From the NCBI GenBank assembly GCA_000411415.1, contig KE150450.1, positions 1,004,932 to 1,068,931 of the forward strand: a DNA stretch of 64,000 nt, given 5' to 3'. A program made the position numbers and the translations under genes. Below, in pieces: positions 1-8,416 of the stretch. Every line of letters starts with the position of its first letter. Position 1 is the first letter of the stretch. The DNA comes from Actinomyces sp. HPA0247 (GTDB lineage Bacteria > Actinomycetota > Actinomycetes > Actinomycetales > Actinomycetaceae). The notes under the pieces were generated by a model. The model was given only the letters and a program-made list of their open reading frames with translations. It did not search any database and was not told the DNA's origin.

Positions 1-2
1 TC

Positions 3-341
3 AAGACCCTCGACGCGGGGTTCGCGATCATGCCGGCGATCCTCCTGGGCATCATGACGGCGATCGGTGGCGGCATGGTCCGCGACATCTCCGCAGGCCT
101 GGTCCCGCGCGTCTTCGGCGGCAACAACCTCTACGCGACCCCGGCGTTCGCGTGCTCGCTGGTCACGGTTCTCTTCTGGTACATGGGCCAGCCGGTCCTC
201 GGCATGGGTGCCTCGATCATCGTGGGCCTCGTCTTTACGGGTATGGCGCACTGGCGTCGCTGGAGGCTCCCGCAGACCCGCGAGTGGACCATCACTCTCA
301 CATACTCTCAGTTGAAAGCTCTGCGTCGGGGCAGGCGTTAG
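3..341 (+). CDS. TRIC-type (UPF0126) cation channel family membrane protein, 5' truncated
   Basis: Only the C-terminal part of the gene lies in the window; the reading frame is open from the first bases and ends at a TAG. The visible 112 residues carry the family signature GGGMVRDI, followed by NLYATPAF and two hydrophobic segments. This matches the second half of trimeric intracellular cation channel (UPF0126) proteins, which are small integral membrane proteins built from two repeats. The C-terminus ends in a basic cytoplasmic tail (RRGRR). The next gene starts 9 bases downstream, so the two may be co-transcribed. The substrate of bacterial members is not settled. Confidence 0.8.
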   Translation, partial: KTLDAGFAIMPAILLGIMTAIGGGMVRDISAGLVPRVFGGNNLYATPAFACSLVTVLFWYMGQPVLGMGASIIVGLVFTGMAHWRRWRLPQTREWTITLTYSQLKALRRGRR

Positions 342-350
342 TATGGCGGT

Positions 351-1853
351 GTGACTCCCCAATCAACACCCGTTTCTTCCTCTCCTGCCGAGCCGGGGGC
401 TGCCTCCGGGCGTAAGCGTTTTAAGACGTGGCACCTGTCCATGATGGCCCTCGGCCTCGCGATCGGCGCCGGCTTCTTCCTGGGCACGGGTTCGGCGATC
501 CACCAGGCCGGACCTGCCGTCATCGTGTCCTATACGGTGGCCGCGTTTATCGTCGTGTCGGTCATGCTGGCCCTCGCGGAGCTGGCCTCGTCTCTACCCA
601 CGACGGGTTCCTTCTCGTCATACGCCGAGGCCGGGATCGGCCGCTGGGCAGGCTTCACGATCGGATGGCTGTATTGGGTCATGCTCATCATGGTGTCGGG
701 CCTGGAGGTGACGGGCGCGGCGACGTTCTTCGTCGGCTGGTTCCCGGATATCCCGCAGTGGGTGGTGGCCCTCGTTATTGTCGTCGTTATTGGCGGCATT
801 AACCTGCTGTCCGCCGGACAGTATGGCGAGATCGAGGCATGGCTGTCGATGGTGAAGATCGTCGCGATTATCGCCTTCCTGTGTGTGGGCGTGTACCTGG
901 TTGCGCGTACGGCGATTGTCGGCCCCCTGCCCGGCCACGAGGGAGTGTGGCAGAACATTTCGGGGCACAACGGTTTTATGCCCAATGGCCTGTCGGGTAT
1001 CGCGGTCGCGCTCCTGGCCGTCATTACGTCTTTCGGTGGCCTGGAGATCGTGACGATCGCGGCTGCCGAGGCCGAGGATCCCCGCGCCGCGATGAGCAGC
1101 GCGATCCGCTCGGTCGTCACCCGCATCCTCGTGTTCTATGTCGGCTCCGTCATCCTGCTGATCGCGCTGCTGCCGTGGGACAGCGAGGCCATGAAGACGA
1201 ACGCCTTCGCCGCCGTGCTCGAGATGGCTGGCGTCCCCGCGGTCGGCACGCTCATGAACGTCATTATTTTCATGGCGCTGATCTCCGCGTTTTCCGCGAA
1301 CATCTACGCCTCCTCGCGCATGGCCTATTCGCTGTCGGCGCGAGACATGGGGCCGCGCTGGCTGCTGGGTGCTGCCGCGTCCAGCAAGGCTCGCGCGCGC
1401 TCGGTCGTCGAGGCCGCCCTTGAGGATGACGAGGCCGTCCTGGCCTCCGAGATGGAGGGTGACATCGAGGCCGGGCGGACCCCGAAGCGCGCGGTCGGCC
1501 TCGTCGTGGCCCTGGCGCTGCTGGCGGTCCTGGGTAACTGGTACCTGCCCGGTTCGATCCTGACGATTCTCATCAACGCGATCGGCATGGTGCTGCTGAT
1601 CGTGTGGACGTTCATCATCATTTCGCTGATGCGCCTGCATCCGTCGCTGGAGCGCTCGGGCTCGCTGGTGATTCGCATGCCCGGGTGGCCGTGGCTGCCG
1701 TGGCTGGTCCTCGCGGGCCTGGGCGGTATCGGCGTCCTCATGCTCATGAGCGACGAGGGCCGGGCTCAGCTGGTCTCCATGGGGGCCCTGACGCTCATCA
1801 TCGTGGCCGTCTACTTCGTGCGCCAGCTGCTGGGCGCGCGCACCAAGGCCTAG
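351..1853 (+). CDS. APC-family amino acid permease
   Basis: A 500-residue polytopic membrane protein with about twelve hydrophobic segments. After a hydrophilic N-terminus of about 25 residues comes the APC superfamily helix-1 motif GLAIGAGFFLGTGSAIHQAG, whose unwound GxG region binds the substrate alpha-amino group. It is followed by ELASSLPTTGSFSSYAEAGIG, typical of the amino acid transporter (AAT) branch. A charged cytoplasmic insert of about 45 residues (ASSKARARSVVEAALEDDEAV) lies after helix 8. The GTG start gives the natural N-terminus upstream of the conserved KTWHLSMMALGL. It probably imports an amino acid by cation symport; the exact substrate cannot be read from sequence. A strong hairpin follows the stop codon. 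Confidence 0.88.
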   Translation: MTPQSTPVSSSPAEPGAASGRKRFKTWHLSMMALGLAIGAGFFLGTGSAIHQAGPAVIVSYTVAAFIVVSVMLALAELASSLPTTGSFSSYAEAGIGRWAGFTIGWLYWVMLIMVSGLEVTGAATFFVGWFPDIPQWVVALVIVVVIGGINLLSAGQYGEIEAWLSMVKIVAIIAFLCVGVYLVARTAIVGPLPGHEGVWQNISGHNGFMPNGLSGIAVALLAVITSFGGLEIVTIAAAEAEDPRAAMSSAIRSVVTRILVFYVGSVILLIALLPWDSEAMKTNAFAAVLEMAGVPAVGTLMNVIIFMALISAFSANIYASSRMAYSLSARDMGPRWLLGAAASSKARARSVVEAALEDDEAVLASEMEGDIEAGRTPKRAVGLVVALALLAVLGNWYLPGSILTILINAIGMVLLIVWTFIIISLMRLHPSLERSGSLVIRMPGWPWLPWLVLAGLGGIGVLMLMSDEGRAQLVSMGALTLIIVAVYFVRQLLGARTKA

Positions 1854-1865
1854 TTATCCACAGGC

Positions 1866-1899
1866 CCCGCCCGCCGGGACGCAGATGCCGGCGGGCGGG
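1866..1899 (+). terminator. Hairpin downstream of the APC permease
   Basis: A 12-bp perfect GC stem (CCCGCCCGCCGG with CCGGCGGGCGGG) closes a 10-base loop directly after the permease stop codon. There is no T-tract, as is common for stem-only terminators in actinobacteria. Confidence 0.65.
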
Positions 1900-1973
1900 T
1901 GCATCATGAGGGCATCCCGAACACCGTGTCGGGGTGCCCTCACCGTGTGGGCGGTGTGATGGAAGGAGGAGAC

Positions 1974-2711
1974 GTGGCGCGGAAGCGACGCAGGAGCCTG
2001 GGGGACAGGGTTGTCCTGCTGGTGATTCTCGCTGCCCTTGTGTGGGCGTTCGCGCCCGGAGTGGGCCCGGACCTGCTGGGTCTGCGTTCGCGCCTGGGGT
2101 GGCCGCCGCTGCGCAGCGGGCAGGCGCTGTCTTCTCTGCCGGATAGCGAGGCGGCTCGGCAGCTGCGTGAGCTGACGGTTCGTGAGTCGGTCAACGACCC
2201 CGATGCCCCCGCCTATGACCGCAGCGCCTATGGGCAGAGCTGGGCGGACACTGACCACAACGGCTGCGACACTCGCAACGACATTCTTGCCCGTGACCTG
2301 GCGCGCCCCACCTTTAAGCCGGGCACGCACGACTGTGTGGTCCTGTCCGGCACGCTCGCCGAGCCCTACACGGGGGTCACGATCGAGTTCCAGAAGGGGG
2401 AGAAGACCTCGTCCCTCGTGCAGATCGACCATATCGTCGCGCTGGCGGACGCGTGGCGCTCGGGCGCGTGGCGGTGGGACGCGCAGCGCAGGCAGGAGTT
2501 CGCCAACGATCCAGAGAACCTGCTCGCGGTGGATGGGCAGGCCAACGAGGACAAGTCGGCGTCCTCTGCGGACCAGTGGCTGCCACCGAATAGGGCCTTC
2601 CGCTGCGACTATGTGAAGCGACAGATCGCCGTCAAGAGCGCCTACGGGCTGAGCGTGACCCGTGCCGAGCAGGATGCGATGGCTGAGCAGCTGACAATCT
2701 GTTCGGAGTGA
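1974..2711 (+). CDS. Secreted or membrane-anchored HNH endonuclease family protein (DUF1524-like)
   Basis: The GTG start is chosen because AAGGAGG lies a few bases upstream; an earlier in-frame GTG at 1899 overlaps the preceding terminator and has no such site. The 245-residue product starts with basic residues and one hydrophobic segment (about residues 12-28), a signal anchor or signal peptide. The rest resembles the actinobacterial extracellular HNH family: VQIDHIVALADAW contains the DH of the HNH core, and FANDPENLLAVDGQANEDKS provides the N-D-N/K part, followed by WLPPN and a C-terminal YVKRQIAVKSAYGL helix. Two cysteines (in NGCDTRND and HDCVV) could form a disulfide outside the cell. 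A role in nucleic-acid degradation is inferred from the family; the target is unknown. Confidence 0.85.
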   Translation: MARKRRRSLGDRVVLLVILAALVWAFAPGVGPDLLGLRSRLGWPPLRSGQALSSLPDSEAARQLRELTVRESVNDPDAPAYDRSAYGQSWADTDHNGCDTRNDILARDLARPTFKPGTHDCVVLSGTLAEPYTGVTIEFQKGEKTSSLVQIDHIVALADAWRSGAWRWDAQRRQEFANDPENLLAVDGQANEDKSASSADQWLPPNRAFRCDYVKRQIAVKSAYGLSVTRAEQDAMAEQLTICSE

Positions 2712-2886
2712 GGAGAGAGGGGGAAGTTCTGCGTGCTTCGCGGGTGCAGCGCGCAATTCTGACCAACAATTTCCAGTGGATTCCCAGCCGTTTTCTCACA
2801 ATGTGTCCATCTTGTGTGGAACTGGGCGCACGTCCGGAACATTGCCCGATAACGCCGGTAATGTTCCCCTCAGAGGGAGGGGTGAC

Positions 2887-3729
2887 ATGTACACGGCAAT
2901 CAACTGGGCGCTTGACCTGGGACTTTACGCTGCGGTCTGCGCGATCACGTGTGCGCTGTGGTGGCTGCTCGGCAGGCGCAGGAATTCCGGTCGTCCCTCC
3001 TCGGGTGGGGGCGCTTCCTCGGAGGACAATCAGGCGCCTGGGCAGGAGCATCGCGCACATCTGACCGTCGTGCAGGCGCTCCCGCTCATTTACCGACGCT
3101 CCAAGCGCACGGGTGCCCTCCTGCCGCGCGAGGACAACCCCGACACCCCGATGACCGCGGAAATTCCGGTGATCGCGGCCCCTGCCTCGTCGATGTGGAG
3201 GCTCCCGCGAGCCCTTCCGCTCGCCTGGTTCCTCTACGTCGCCGGCCTGCTGATTTTTACGCTGCTGCCGCTGCCCTCCGACCCGGTGGCCGCGTGCGCC
3301 GCGATCATCCACTGGGATAACTACGTGCCGTTTGGGTCCTTCGCGGCGGTCGTCGAGCAGTTCCGTGACGGCGAGAACCTGCGCGGGGCCCTGTATGGCC
3401 TGTCGATCCTGCTGAATATCGCTCTGTTCGTGCCCTTCGGTGCGCTGGCGGAGACCAGCTGGCGCATCCGGCGCATGCGCAGTGCACCCGCCGATGGGTC
3501 TCGCCTGGTGCGCTCAATCCCGCACCGCCGAGTCCTGGCGTGGGTGGTGATCGGCTGCGCCGTCTCCTGCCTCATCGAGCTGACCCAGTACACGGGCCTG
3601 TTCGGCGTCGTGCCCTGCACCTACCGGGTCGTCGACATCGACGACGTCATCATGAACACGCTGGGCGCCTACGCGGGCGTGCGTCTGCTGCCGTTCATGG
3701 CGCGCAACTCGCGCTTCATGGGCGCGTAG
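2887..3729 (+). CDS. VanZ family membrane protein
   Basis: The start is the ATG preceded by AGAGGGAGG; a longer in-frame GTG start 111 bases earlier lacks a ribosome site. The 280-residue protein has an N-terminal transmembrane helix, a hydrophilic stretch of about 80 residues, then the VanZ-like domain with four hydrophobic segments. Family hallmarks are DNYVPFGSF, LLNIALFVPFGALAE, SCLIELTQYTGLFGV and DIDDVIMNTLGAYAG. VanZ proteins confer low-level teicoplanin resistance in some hosts, but most chromosomal members have no proven role. The gene converges on the response regulator with only 15 bases between them. Confidence 0.88.
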   Translation: MYTAINWALDLGLYAAVCAITCALWWLLGRRRNSGRPSSGGGASSEDNQAPGQEHRAHLTVVQALPLIYRRSKRTGALLPREDNPDTPMTAEIPVIAAPASSMWRLPRALPLAWFLYVAGLLIFTLLPLPSDPVAACAAIIHWDNYVPFGSFAAVVEQFRDGENLRGALYGLSILLNIALFVPFGALAETSWRIRRMRSAPADGSRLVRSIPHRRVLAWVVIGCAVSCLIELTQYTGLFGVVPCTYRVVDIDDVIMNTLGAYAGVRLLPFMARNSRFMGA

Positions 3730-3744
3730 AGGTGCGTAGGGCCG

Positions 3745-4395
3745 CTACAGCCAGCCGGCGGCGCGAGCCAGGGACGCGGCCTCGGCGCGGGTGCGCGCGT
3801 CCATCTTCAGCATCGACGAGGACACGTGGTTGCGCACCGTCCCCTGGCTGAGCCCCAGCGAGTGAGCGATGTCCGCGATGGTGCCGCCGCCCTCGACCTC
3901 GCGCAAAACGTCGGCCTCGCGCTCCGTCAGCGGCGACGAACCCGTCGACAGCGCCTCGAGCGCCAGACTCTGATCGATCGCGCGGCCACCCGCCGCGACC
4001 GTGCGCACGCCGTCAGCCAGGGTTTCGACGGGCGCGTCCTTGACCATGAAGCCCGTAGCGCCCGTGTCGAGGGCGCGCTGCAGGTAACCCGGGCGCCCGA
4101 ACGTCGTCACGATGAGCACCCGCACGCCCGGGAATCGCGCCCGGATCGCCTGCGTGGCCGTGATGCCGTCCATGCGGGGCATCTCGATGTCGATGATGGC
4201 AACGTCGACGGGCGCGCTCGAGCGGGCCGGGTCAGATGGGTCGTCCGCTGATGCCAGGCGTGCTAGCTCCTCAAGGGTCTGTACGCCGTCGGCGGCCTGC
4301 GCGACGACCTCGATGTCGCGCTCCAGGTCCAGCAGCCCAGCCAGGGCGCCACGAATCATCGCCTGATCGTCAGCCACGAGTACCCGAATCGTCAC
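3745..4395 (-). CDS. LuxR/NarL-family response regulator
   Basis: 216 residues. The N-terminal receiver domain has the acidic pair in VLVADDQ, the phospho-acceptor Asp-69 in VAIIDIEMPRMDG, and the conserved Thr and Lys in IVTTFGRPG and MVKDAP. An 18-residue polar insertion precedes the Asp strand. The C-terminal LuxR helix-turn-helix begins with TEREADVLREV and contains IAHSLGLSQGTVRNHV. The histidine kinase upstream on the same strand is the likely partner, and the ABC exporter upstream of that is the likely output. An arrangement like this occurs in DesK/DesR-type and antibiotic-sensing exporters. Confidence 0.92.
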   Translation of the reverse strand: MTIRVLVADDQAMIRGALAGLLDLERDIEVVAQAADGVQTLEELARLASADDPSDPARSSAPVDVAIIDIEMPRMDGITATQAIRARFPGVRVLIVTTFGRPGYLQRALDTGATGFMVKDAPVETLADGVRTVAAGGRAIDQSLALEALSTGSSPLTEREADVLREVEGGGTIADIAHSLGLSQGTVRNHVSSSMLKMDARTRAEAASLARAAGWL

Positions 4396-4476
4396 GCCAC
4401 CCTCCTGTCTGTCTGCGCTTGGGGTACCAGGCTAGCGCAGGTCGCAGGATCGTTCCTTGTGGTCGCCACCCCTCAG

Positions 4477-4573
4477 GACGAGGCCGGCTCGCCCACCCGG
4501 GACCGTGCGGGGTTCTGACAGGGGCGTGATTCCGGGACCGCGCGGGGCCAGGGGAGGGGGCCACGGCCTCGTC
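4477..4573. terminator. Inverted pair of the GACGAGGCC motif in the kinase-regulator gap
   Basis: GACGAGGCC at the left and GGCCTCGTC at the right of this GC-rich stretch can pair across about 75 bases. It fills most of the 202-base gap between the kinase stop and the regulator start on the minus strand. It may lower regulator expression relative to the upstream genes. I see no reading frame of its own here. Confidence 0.4.
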
Positions 4574-4597
4574 GATGAGGGACGCGGCCCCGCAACG

Positions 4598-5701
4598 TCA
4601 GGACGAGCGGGCGTCGGATTCGGCGTCGAAGGACAGTGCGAGCGTCCACGTGGAGCCCGACGCGCCCCACGTGAGCGTCCCCTCGTCGCCAACCAGCTCG
4701 GACAGGCCTGCGAGCCCCGAGCCGGATCCAGCGCTCGACGCGGCGTAGGAGGCCGTATAGCCGTCGTTCGTGACCGTCACGCCATCGGGGGACAGGCGGA
4801 CCCGCACCCACGAGGGGCGCGCGTGCAGGATCGCGTTCGTGACCCCCTCGCGGATCACGTGGGCGGCTGCGGCCGAACGAGGCCCCGACGGCGGCTCGCC
4901 CTCGTTCGTGATCTCGGCGTCGATGCGCGCGACCTCCAGAAGTGCGCGGGCCTCCTCGAGCTCCTCGGCGGGGGACAGGGCGCGCGTGGCCGCCACGATG
5001 CGGCGAACGTCAGCCAAGGCCTCGTTCGACTGAGCGGTGACGGTGCGCAGCTGCTCGCGCGCCTCCTCCACGCGACCCGCATCCAGGAGGCGACCCGCCA
5101 GCTCGGACACCATCGTGATCCCCGTCAGCGAGTGCCCGAGAATGTCATGCAGGTCCGTGCTCAGGCGCGCACGCTCCGCGGCCTTCGCGCGCTGGATCGC
5201 GTCCTGGCGGCGCAGATGCTCGCGGGCCGAACGCTCCATGCGCCAACGCGCCACCCCCACGAAGACACACAGCAACACCAGGTACCAGCCCATCCACAGG
5301 GGCTCACCCTGCGCGTAGGCCGCCACCCCCGCGATAATGGTCACCGGCACGAGGCCCGCGGCAATGAACCTGCCCGGCGCCTGAAACACCCACGCGACCA
5401 GCAGATACGACGTCAGCATGAACGCGTGAGGGGTGTCGACGGACACCGCGTACACGAGGTAGGCGACCGTCGCCGCCGCCAACGCCGCGTGGGAGAGGAT
5501 GAACGGCCTCGTGAAGGAGTTGCGCGCGGGCAGGGGATTGGCCAGCCACGTCGCCGAATTCACGACCGCGATGAGGGCGCACAACCCGATGAGACCCGCG
5601 CGCTGGGCAGGATCCGGCAGCCGCAAGGCGTAGGCGAGGGGGAACCCCATGAACAGCATCCACGGGGCCGCCCACGCCAGGGAGATCAAGCGCTCCTTCA
5701 T
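4598..5701 (-). CDS. Sensor histidine kinase (HisKA_3 type, DesK-like)
   Basis: 367 residues. The first 150 are hydrophobic with four to six membrane segments and almost no extracellular loop, as in intramembrane-sensing kinases. A short coiled linker (RRQDAIQRAKAAERARLSTD) leads to the phospho-acceptor His-185 in DLHDILGHSLTG. The ATPase domain has the N-box in HVIREGVTNAILHA and a G-rich SGSGLAGLSELV. The start lies 10 bases after the permease stop, so it is translated with the ABC exporter. It probably senses a membrane or envelope signal and phosphorylates the LuxR-type regulator downstream. Confidence 0.92.
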   Translation of the reverse strand: MKERLISLAWAAPWMLFMGFPLAYALRLPDPAQRAGLIGLCALIAVVNSATWLANPLPARNSFTRPFILSHAALAAATVAYLVYAVSVDTPHAFMLTSYLLVAWVFQAPGRFIAAGLVPVTIIAGVAAYAQGEPLWMGWYLVLLCVFVGVARWRMERSAREHLRRQDAIQRAKAAERARLSTDLHDILGHSLTGITMVSELAGRLLDAGRVEEAREQLRTVTAQSNEALADVRRIVAATRALSPAEELEEARALLEVARIDAEITNEGEPPSGPRSAAAAHVIREGVTNAILHARPSWVRVRLSPDGVTVTNDGYTASYAASSAGSGSGLAGLSELVGDEGTLTWGASGSTWTLALSFDAESDARSS

Positions 5702-5710
5702 GACACCAGC

Positions 5711-6499
5711 CTAGCGAGCCGTGTCGTGGGACGCGCCCCACCAGGCGATGCCCGCCGTGATAACCACCCACCCGACGATGTTGAGCCACGCCGCCGTCGG
5801 CATCGGGACGGTACCGGCGACCGCGTAGATCGCCTGGACGGCGCCGTACAGGGGCGTGAAGGGCGCGACGTGGGAGACGAAGGGCGGCATCTGCTCCAGC
5901 GGGATGAACATGCCGGACACGAACGCGCCGAACACCATGACGAACGCCGAGGCGCTGTAGGCGTTCTCGCCCTTAATCGTGTAGCCGCAGGCCAGGCCGA
6001 TGAGCGCGCCCAGGGCCGACAGCGCGATGACCACCGCGGCGCTGGCCGCCCACGCGCCCGCCGTCATCTGCGAGCCGGTAGCCAGACCAACACTGAAGCA
6101 GATGAGCGCGATGAACGCGCTCAGCGCCACGAGGGCTGTCAGGCGCACAAGGAGGATCACCCACGGCTGGATGGGGGTCAGCGCGTACATTCGCGAGATG
6201 CCGGTCGTGCGCTCGACGGACAGCGTCGCGCCGAGCGACCCGCCCACCAGGATCACGCCGTACGTGGTCATCATGACGACCATCGCAGCGGCCACGTTGC
6301 CGCGCCCAGTCTGCGTGGTGCGCGCGGCCTCGGTCATCCCGAACATCGCGTACATAAACAGGGGCAGGAGCAGGGCAAACGCCATGTTCCACGGGTTGAG
6401 GATGTGCGACAGGAACGTCGCGCGCCACAGCTTCCCGGCCCCCGTGAAGGGGGAGGGGATCGGTCGGTCAGTGGTACGCGCGGGTGCGTGGGTGGTCAT
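5711..6499 (-). CDS. ABC-2 type transporter permease
   Basis: 262 residues with six predicted membrane helices in the ABC-2 pattern. The N-terminus is cytoplasmic (about 30 residues), then FLSHILNPWNMAFALLLPLF, a long stretch of helices, and the conserved ALIGLACGYTIKGENAYSAS and FIPLEQMPPFV segments near the C-terminus. It pairs with the ATPase encoded just upstream. The fold and the neighbouring two-component system suggest export of a drug, peptide or lipid; the substrate is unknown. Confidence 0.88.
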   Translation of the reverse strand: MTTHAPARTTDRPIPSPFTGAGKLWRATFLSHILNPWNMAFALLLPLFMYAMFGMTEAARTTQTGRGNVAAAMVVMMTTYGVILVGGSLGATLSVERTTGISRMYALTPIQPWVILLVRLTALVALSAFIALICFSVGLATGSQMTAGAWAASAAVVIALSALGALIGLACGYTIKGENAYSASAFVMVFGAFVSGMFIPLEQMPPFVSHVAPFTPLYGAVQAIYAVAGTVPMPTAAWLNIVGWVVITAGIAWWGASHDTAR

Positions 6500-6560
6500 G
6501 ATTCCTTCTTCGTGTGTCGTGTCTGGGTTCGTGGGGCGTGGGCCTCGGCGTCGTCCTCGG

Positions 6561-6574
6561 GACGAGGCCGGGGC
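6561..6574 (+). repeat. Copy of the GACGAGGCCGGGGC motif, intergenic
   Basis: Exact copy in the 102-base gap between the exporter ATPase and permease genes. No inverted partner is nearby. Confidence 0.8.
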
Positions 6575-6601
6575 CGGCTCATCGGGGTGGGCGTTCGTCG
6601 C

Positions 6602-7324
6602 TCACTCAGCGTCTGCGTGGGAGGTGATGCGCTCGAAGACGTCTTCGAGGTCCTCGTTATCGGCGACGACCTGCTCGGTCGGCGCATCCAGGAGGACCTT
6701 GCCGGCGTCGATGATGACGATGCGATCGGCCTCCTTGCGGGCCTCGGTCAGGTAGTGCGTGGCGAAGAGGAGCGTGCGGCCCTCCGCGGCCTCGGCGTGC
6801 ATCGTGTCCCAGAATGCGCGCCGCGCCAGGGCGTCCATGCCGGCCGTGGCCTCGTCGAGGATCAGGAAGTCCGGGTTGCCGGACAGGGCGAGGGCGAGGC
6901 GCACGCGCTGCACCTCGCCGCCGGAGAGCTTGTTGAGCGGGCGCTTGGCGAGCTTCGTCAGGTTCGTGCGCTCGAGGAGCTCGTCGGTGGGGATCGGGTC
7001 GGCGTGCATGGCGGCGACCAGGTCGATCGTGTTTCGGACCTTCCCGTCGCGCGGAAGGGCCCCGGACTGGAGCATGGCACCCACGAGCGAGCGGCGCACG
7101 GCCTCGCGCGGGTTCATGCCGTAGACGCTGATGTCGCCCTGCGTGGGGGTGGCCAGGCCGAGGACGATGTCCAGGAAGGTGCTCTTGCCGGCGCCGTTGA
7201 CGCCGAGGAGCGCCACGATCTCGCCGGGCATGAGGGTCAGGTTCACGCCGCGCAGCGCGTCGACGTGGCCGAAAGACTGGTGGATGTTCGTTGCCTGAAG
7301 GGCGGGCGTTGCTTCTGCGTTCAT
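6602..7324 (-). CDS. ABC transporter ATP-binding protein (exporter type)
   Basis: 240 residues, one nucleotide-binding domain. Walker A is GVNGAGKST, the Q-loop is in GAMLQSGALPRDG, the signature is LSGGEVQRVRLALAL, Walker B is FLILDEATAGMD and the switch His is in FATHYLTEA. The drug/natA-type pattern fits the ABC-2 permease downstream. It is the first gene of a four-gene unit ending in the response regulator. A structured repeat element (7413-7525) lies in the upstream region where the promoter should be. Confidence 0.93.
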   Translation of the reverse strand: MNAEATPALQATNIHQSFGHVDALRGVNLTLMPGEIVALLGVNGAGKSTFLDIVLGLATPTQGDISVYGMNPREAVRRSLVGAMLQSGALPRDGKVRNTIDLVAAMHADPIPTDELLERTNLTKLAKRPLNKLSGGEVQRVRLALALSGNPDFLILDEATAGMDALARRAFWDTMHAEAAEGRTLLFATHYLTEARKEADRIVIIDAGKVLLDAPTEQVVADNEDLEDVFERITSHADAE

Positions 7325-7412
7325 GGCTCCCAGTCTGCGCTCGTATCAATGGGGCCGGAAGTGCCCTTTGATGCAGGTGGTGCCATGACAAATGTCAGGG
7401 GTGGCCTCTTCC

Positions 7413-7525
7413 AAAAGTCGCACGTAATTTAATGCGGTCACTTTTTGAGATAGCCTGCAAACGTTGCAATTCCAATGATGGTAATTCAGCCTTTGAAGCG
7501 GTCGTCGGGGAATTACGTGCGAAAT
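7413..7525 (+). repeat. 115-bp structured repeat element, copy 1
   Basis: Ends are imperfect inverted repeats (AGTCGCACGTAATTT left, GGGGAATTACGTGCGAAAT right). The interior has the family core AAACGTTGCAATTCCAA and a small TTCA/TGAA hairpin. It lies upstream of the ABC-exporter operon. The 178 bases from here to the next repeat show no gene or clear signal. Confidence 0.75.
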
Positions 7526-7703
7526 GGCGGGTTCGCGCTCGCGATAGTGGGTTCGCGTGTGCGCAACAAACCATGCCAGAGGCCGGATCCGCCAAAACGT
7601 AGACTCATTCAGCCACAACAGGCTTTCTTCACCGTTTTTCACCCAATGGGTCTGCACTTTGGTGGCCACACCACCGCAAACCACGCCCGCGCCGCCGCCA
7701 ATC

Positions 7704-7779
7704 GGGGGAATTGCACTACACGGGGGTTCGACACGCCGGCGACACGCCGCAAGAAGGCTTCGTGTAGTGCAAAACCCCC
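7704..7779. repeat. Hairpin element with GACACGCC loop, copy 1
   Basis: GGGGG at the left and CCCCC at the right flank a 10-bp perfect stem, GCACTACACG with CGTGTAGTGC. The loop holds the tandem GACACGCCGGCGACACGCCG. Two other copies (near 36.7 and 38.1 kb) have a different stem sequence that is still fully complementary. Confidence 0.75.
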
Positions 7780-7837
7780 ATCACAGCCGCCTGAAGTGCG
7801 CCGCATCGCCTACAAGACCTGGGCGCAGCACCGGTTG

Positions 7838-8040
7838 GCGCGAAAAACTTCGCCCAACACCAGCCCTCCAGTGACATTTCCGCGACAAAGTTCGCCCCGT
7901 ACGGCCCCTCCGGCGGCTCTTCCGCGACAAAACTCGCCCAACAGGCCACAAAACCCTAATTTCAGGCCATTTTGAGCGCGCAGGGCGAACTTTTTCGCGC
8001 TTTCACGATCTAACAGCGACGCAGGGAGAACTTTTTCGCG
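7838..8040. repeat. 41-bp-period repeat array with internal inversion, copy 1
   Basis: Three direct copies of a 17-bp repeat (CGCGAAAAACTTCGCCC, CGCGACAAAGTTCGCCC, CGCGACAAAACTCGCCC) at a 41-42 bp period are followed by a 43-bp centre. Two inverted copies follow (GGGCGAACTTTTTCGCG, GGGAGAACTTTTTCGCG), again 41 bp apart. The spacers of about 24 bp are unrelated to each other. It is not a CRISPR array, because repeats and spacers are too short and the orientation inverts. Confidence 0.8.
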
Positions 8041-8194
8041 CGTGCAGACGTAGGCCCTCCGGTGCACTACCCATCAGCGACCAGGCCCAACTGGTGTGGA
8101 GGGCACCGGCGAGCACGGAGGGCCTGGCCGCAGTGCCGGTGGGCGGCGGCGCGGCCGCAGTACCCACAAACGACAGCAACACCCAGCCCAAGCA

Positions 8195-8308
8195 AATTTC
8201 GCATGCAATTCCCCCACGACACGAATCGATGGACGCTCAAAAACCGCAGAATATCAACGATCAGATTTCAATAGTTGAAATACTCTTAGGGGAATTGCAT
8301 GCGAAATT
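8195..8308 (+). repeat. 115-bp structured repeat element, copy 2 (perfect 20-bp ends)
   Basis: The ends are a perfect 20-bp inverted repeat, AATTTCGCATGCAATTCCCC against its complement. The interior is the most diverged of the family but keeps the TTTCAATAGTTGAAA hairpin. No target-site duplication is visible. Confidence 0.85.
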
Positions 8309-8416
8309 ACTATGGCATGGGCGGTAGCGGGGCCAGGCTGCGGTGTTCGTAGGCGGCGGCGGGCCCTGGCTGGGCGGTGCGGGAAGGCCTGGCTGTGGTG
8401 CCCGTGGGCGGTGGCA

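Noticed and set aside
4457-7432. A 991-codon open frame on the plus strand across the exporter operon
   Set aside because: It runs antisense to four well-supported genes, has Arg/Gly/His-rich composition typical of GC-rich shadow frames, and no recognisable domain. Similar long frames opposite dpp, narG, narH and the activase gene were rejected for the same reason.
7838-8040. CRISPR array interpretation of the 41-bp-period repeats
   Set aside because: Repeats of 17 bp and spacers of 24 bp are too short, orientation inverts in the middle, and there are no cas genes in the window.
7716-8067. Minus-strand frames with repeating FVAE/FCRG units over the 41-bp array
   Set aside because: The 14-residue periodicity is only the 41-42 bp DNA repeat translated. 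There is no start context, and the corresponding frame in the second array is not conserved.
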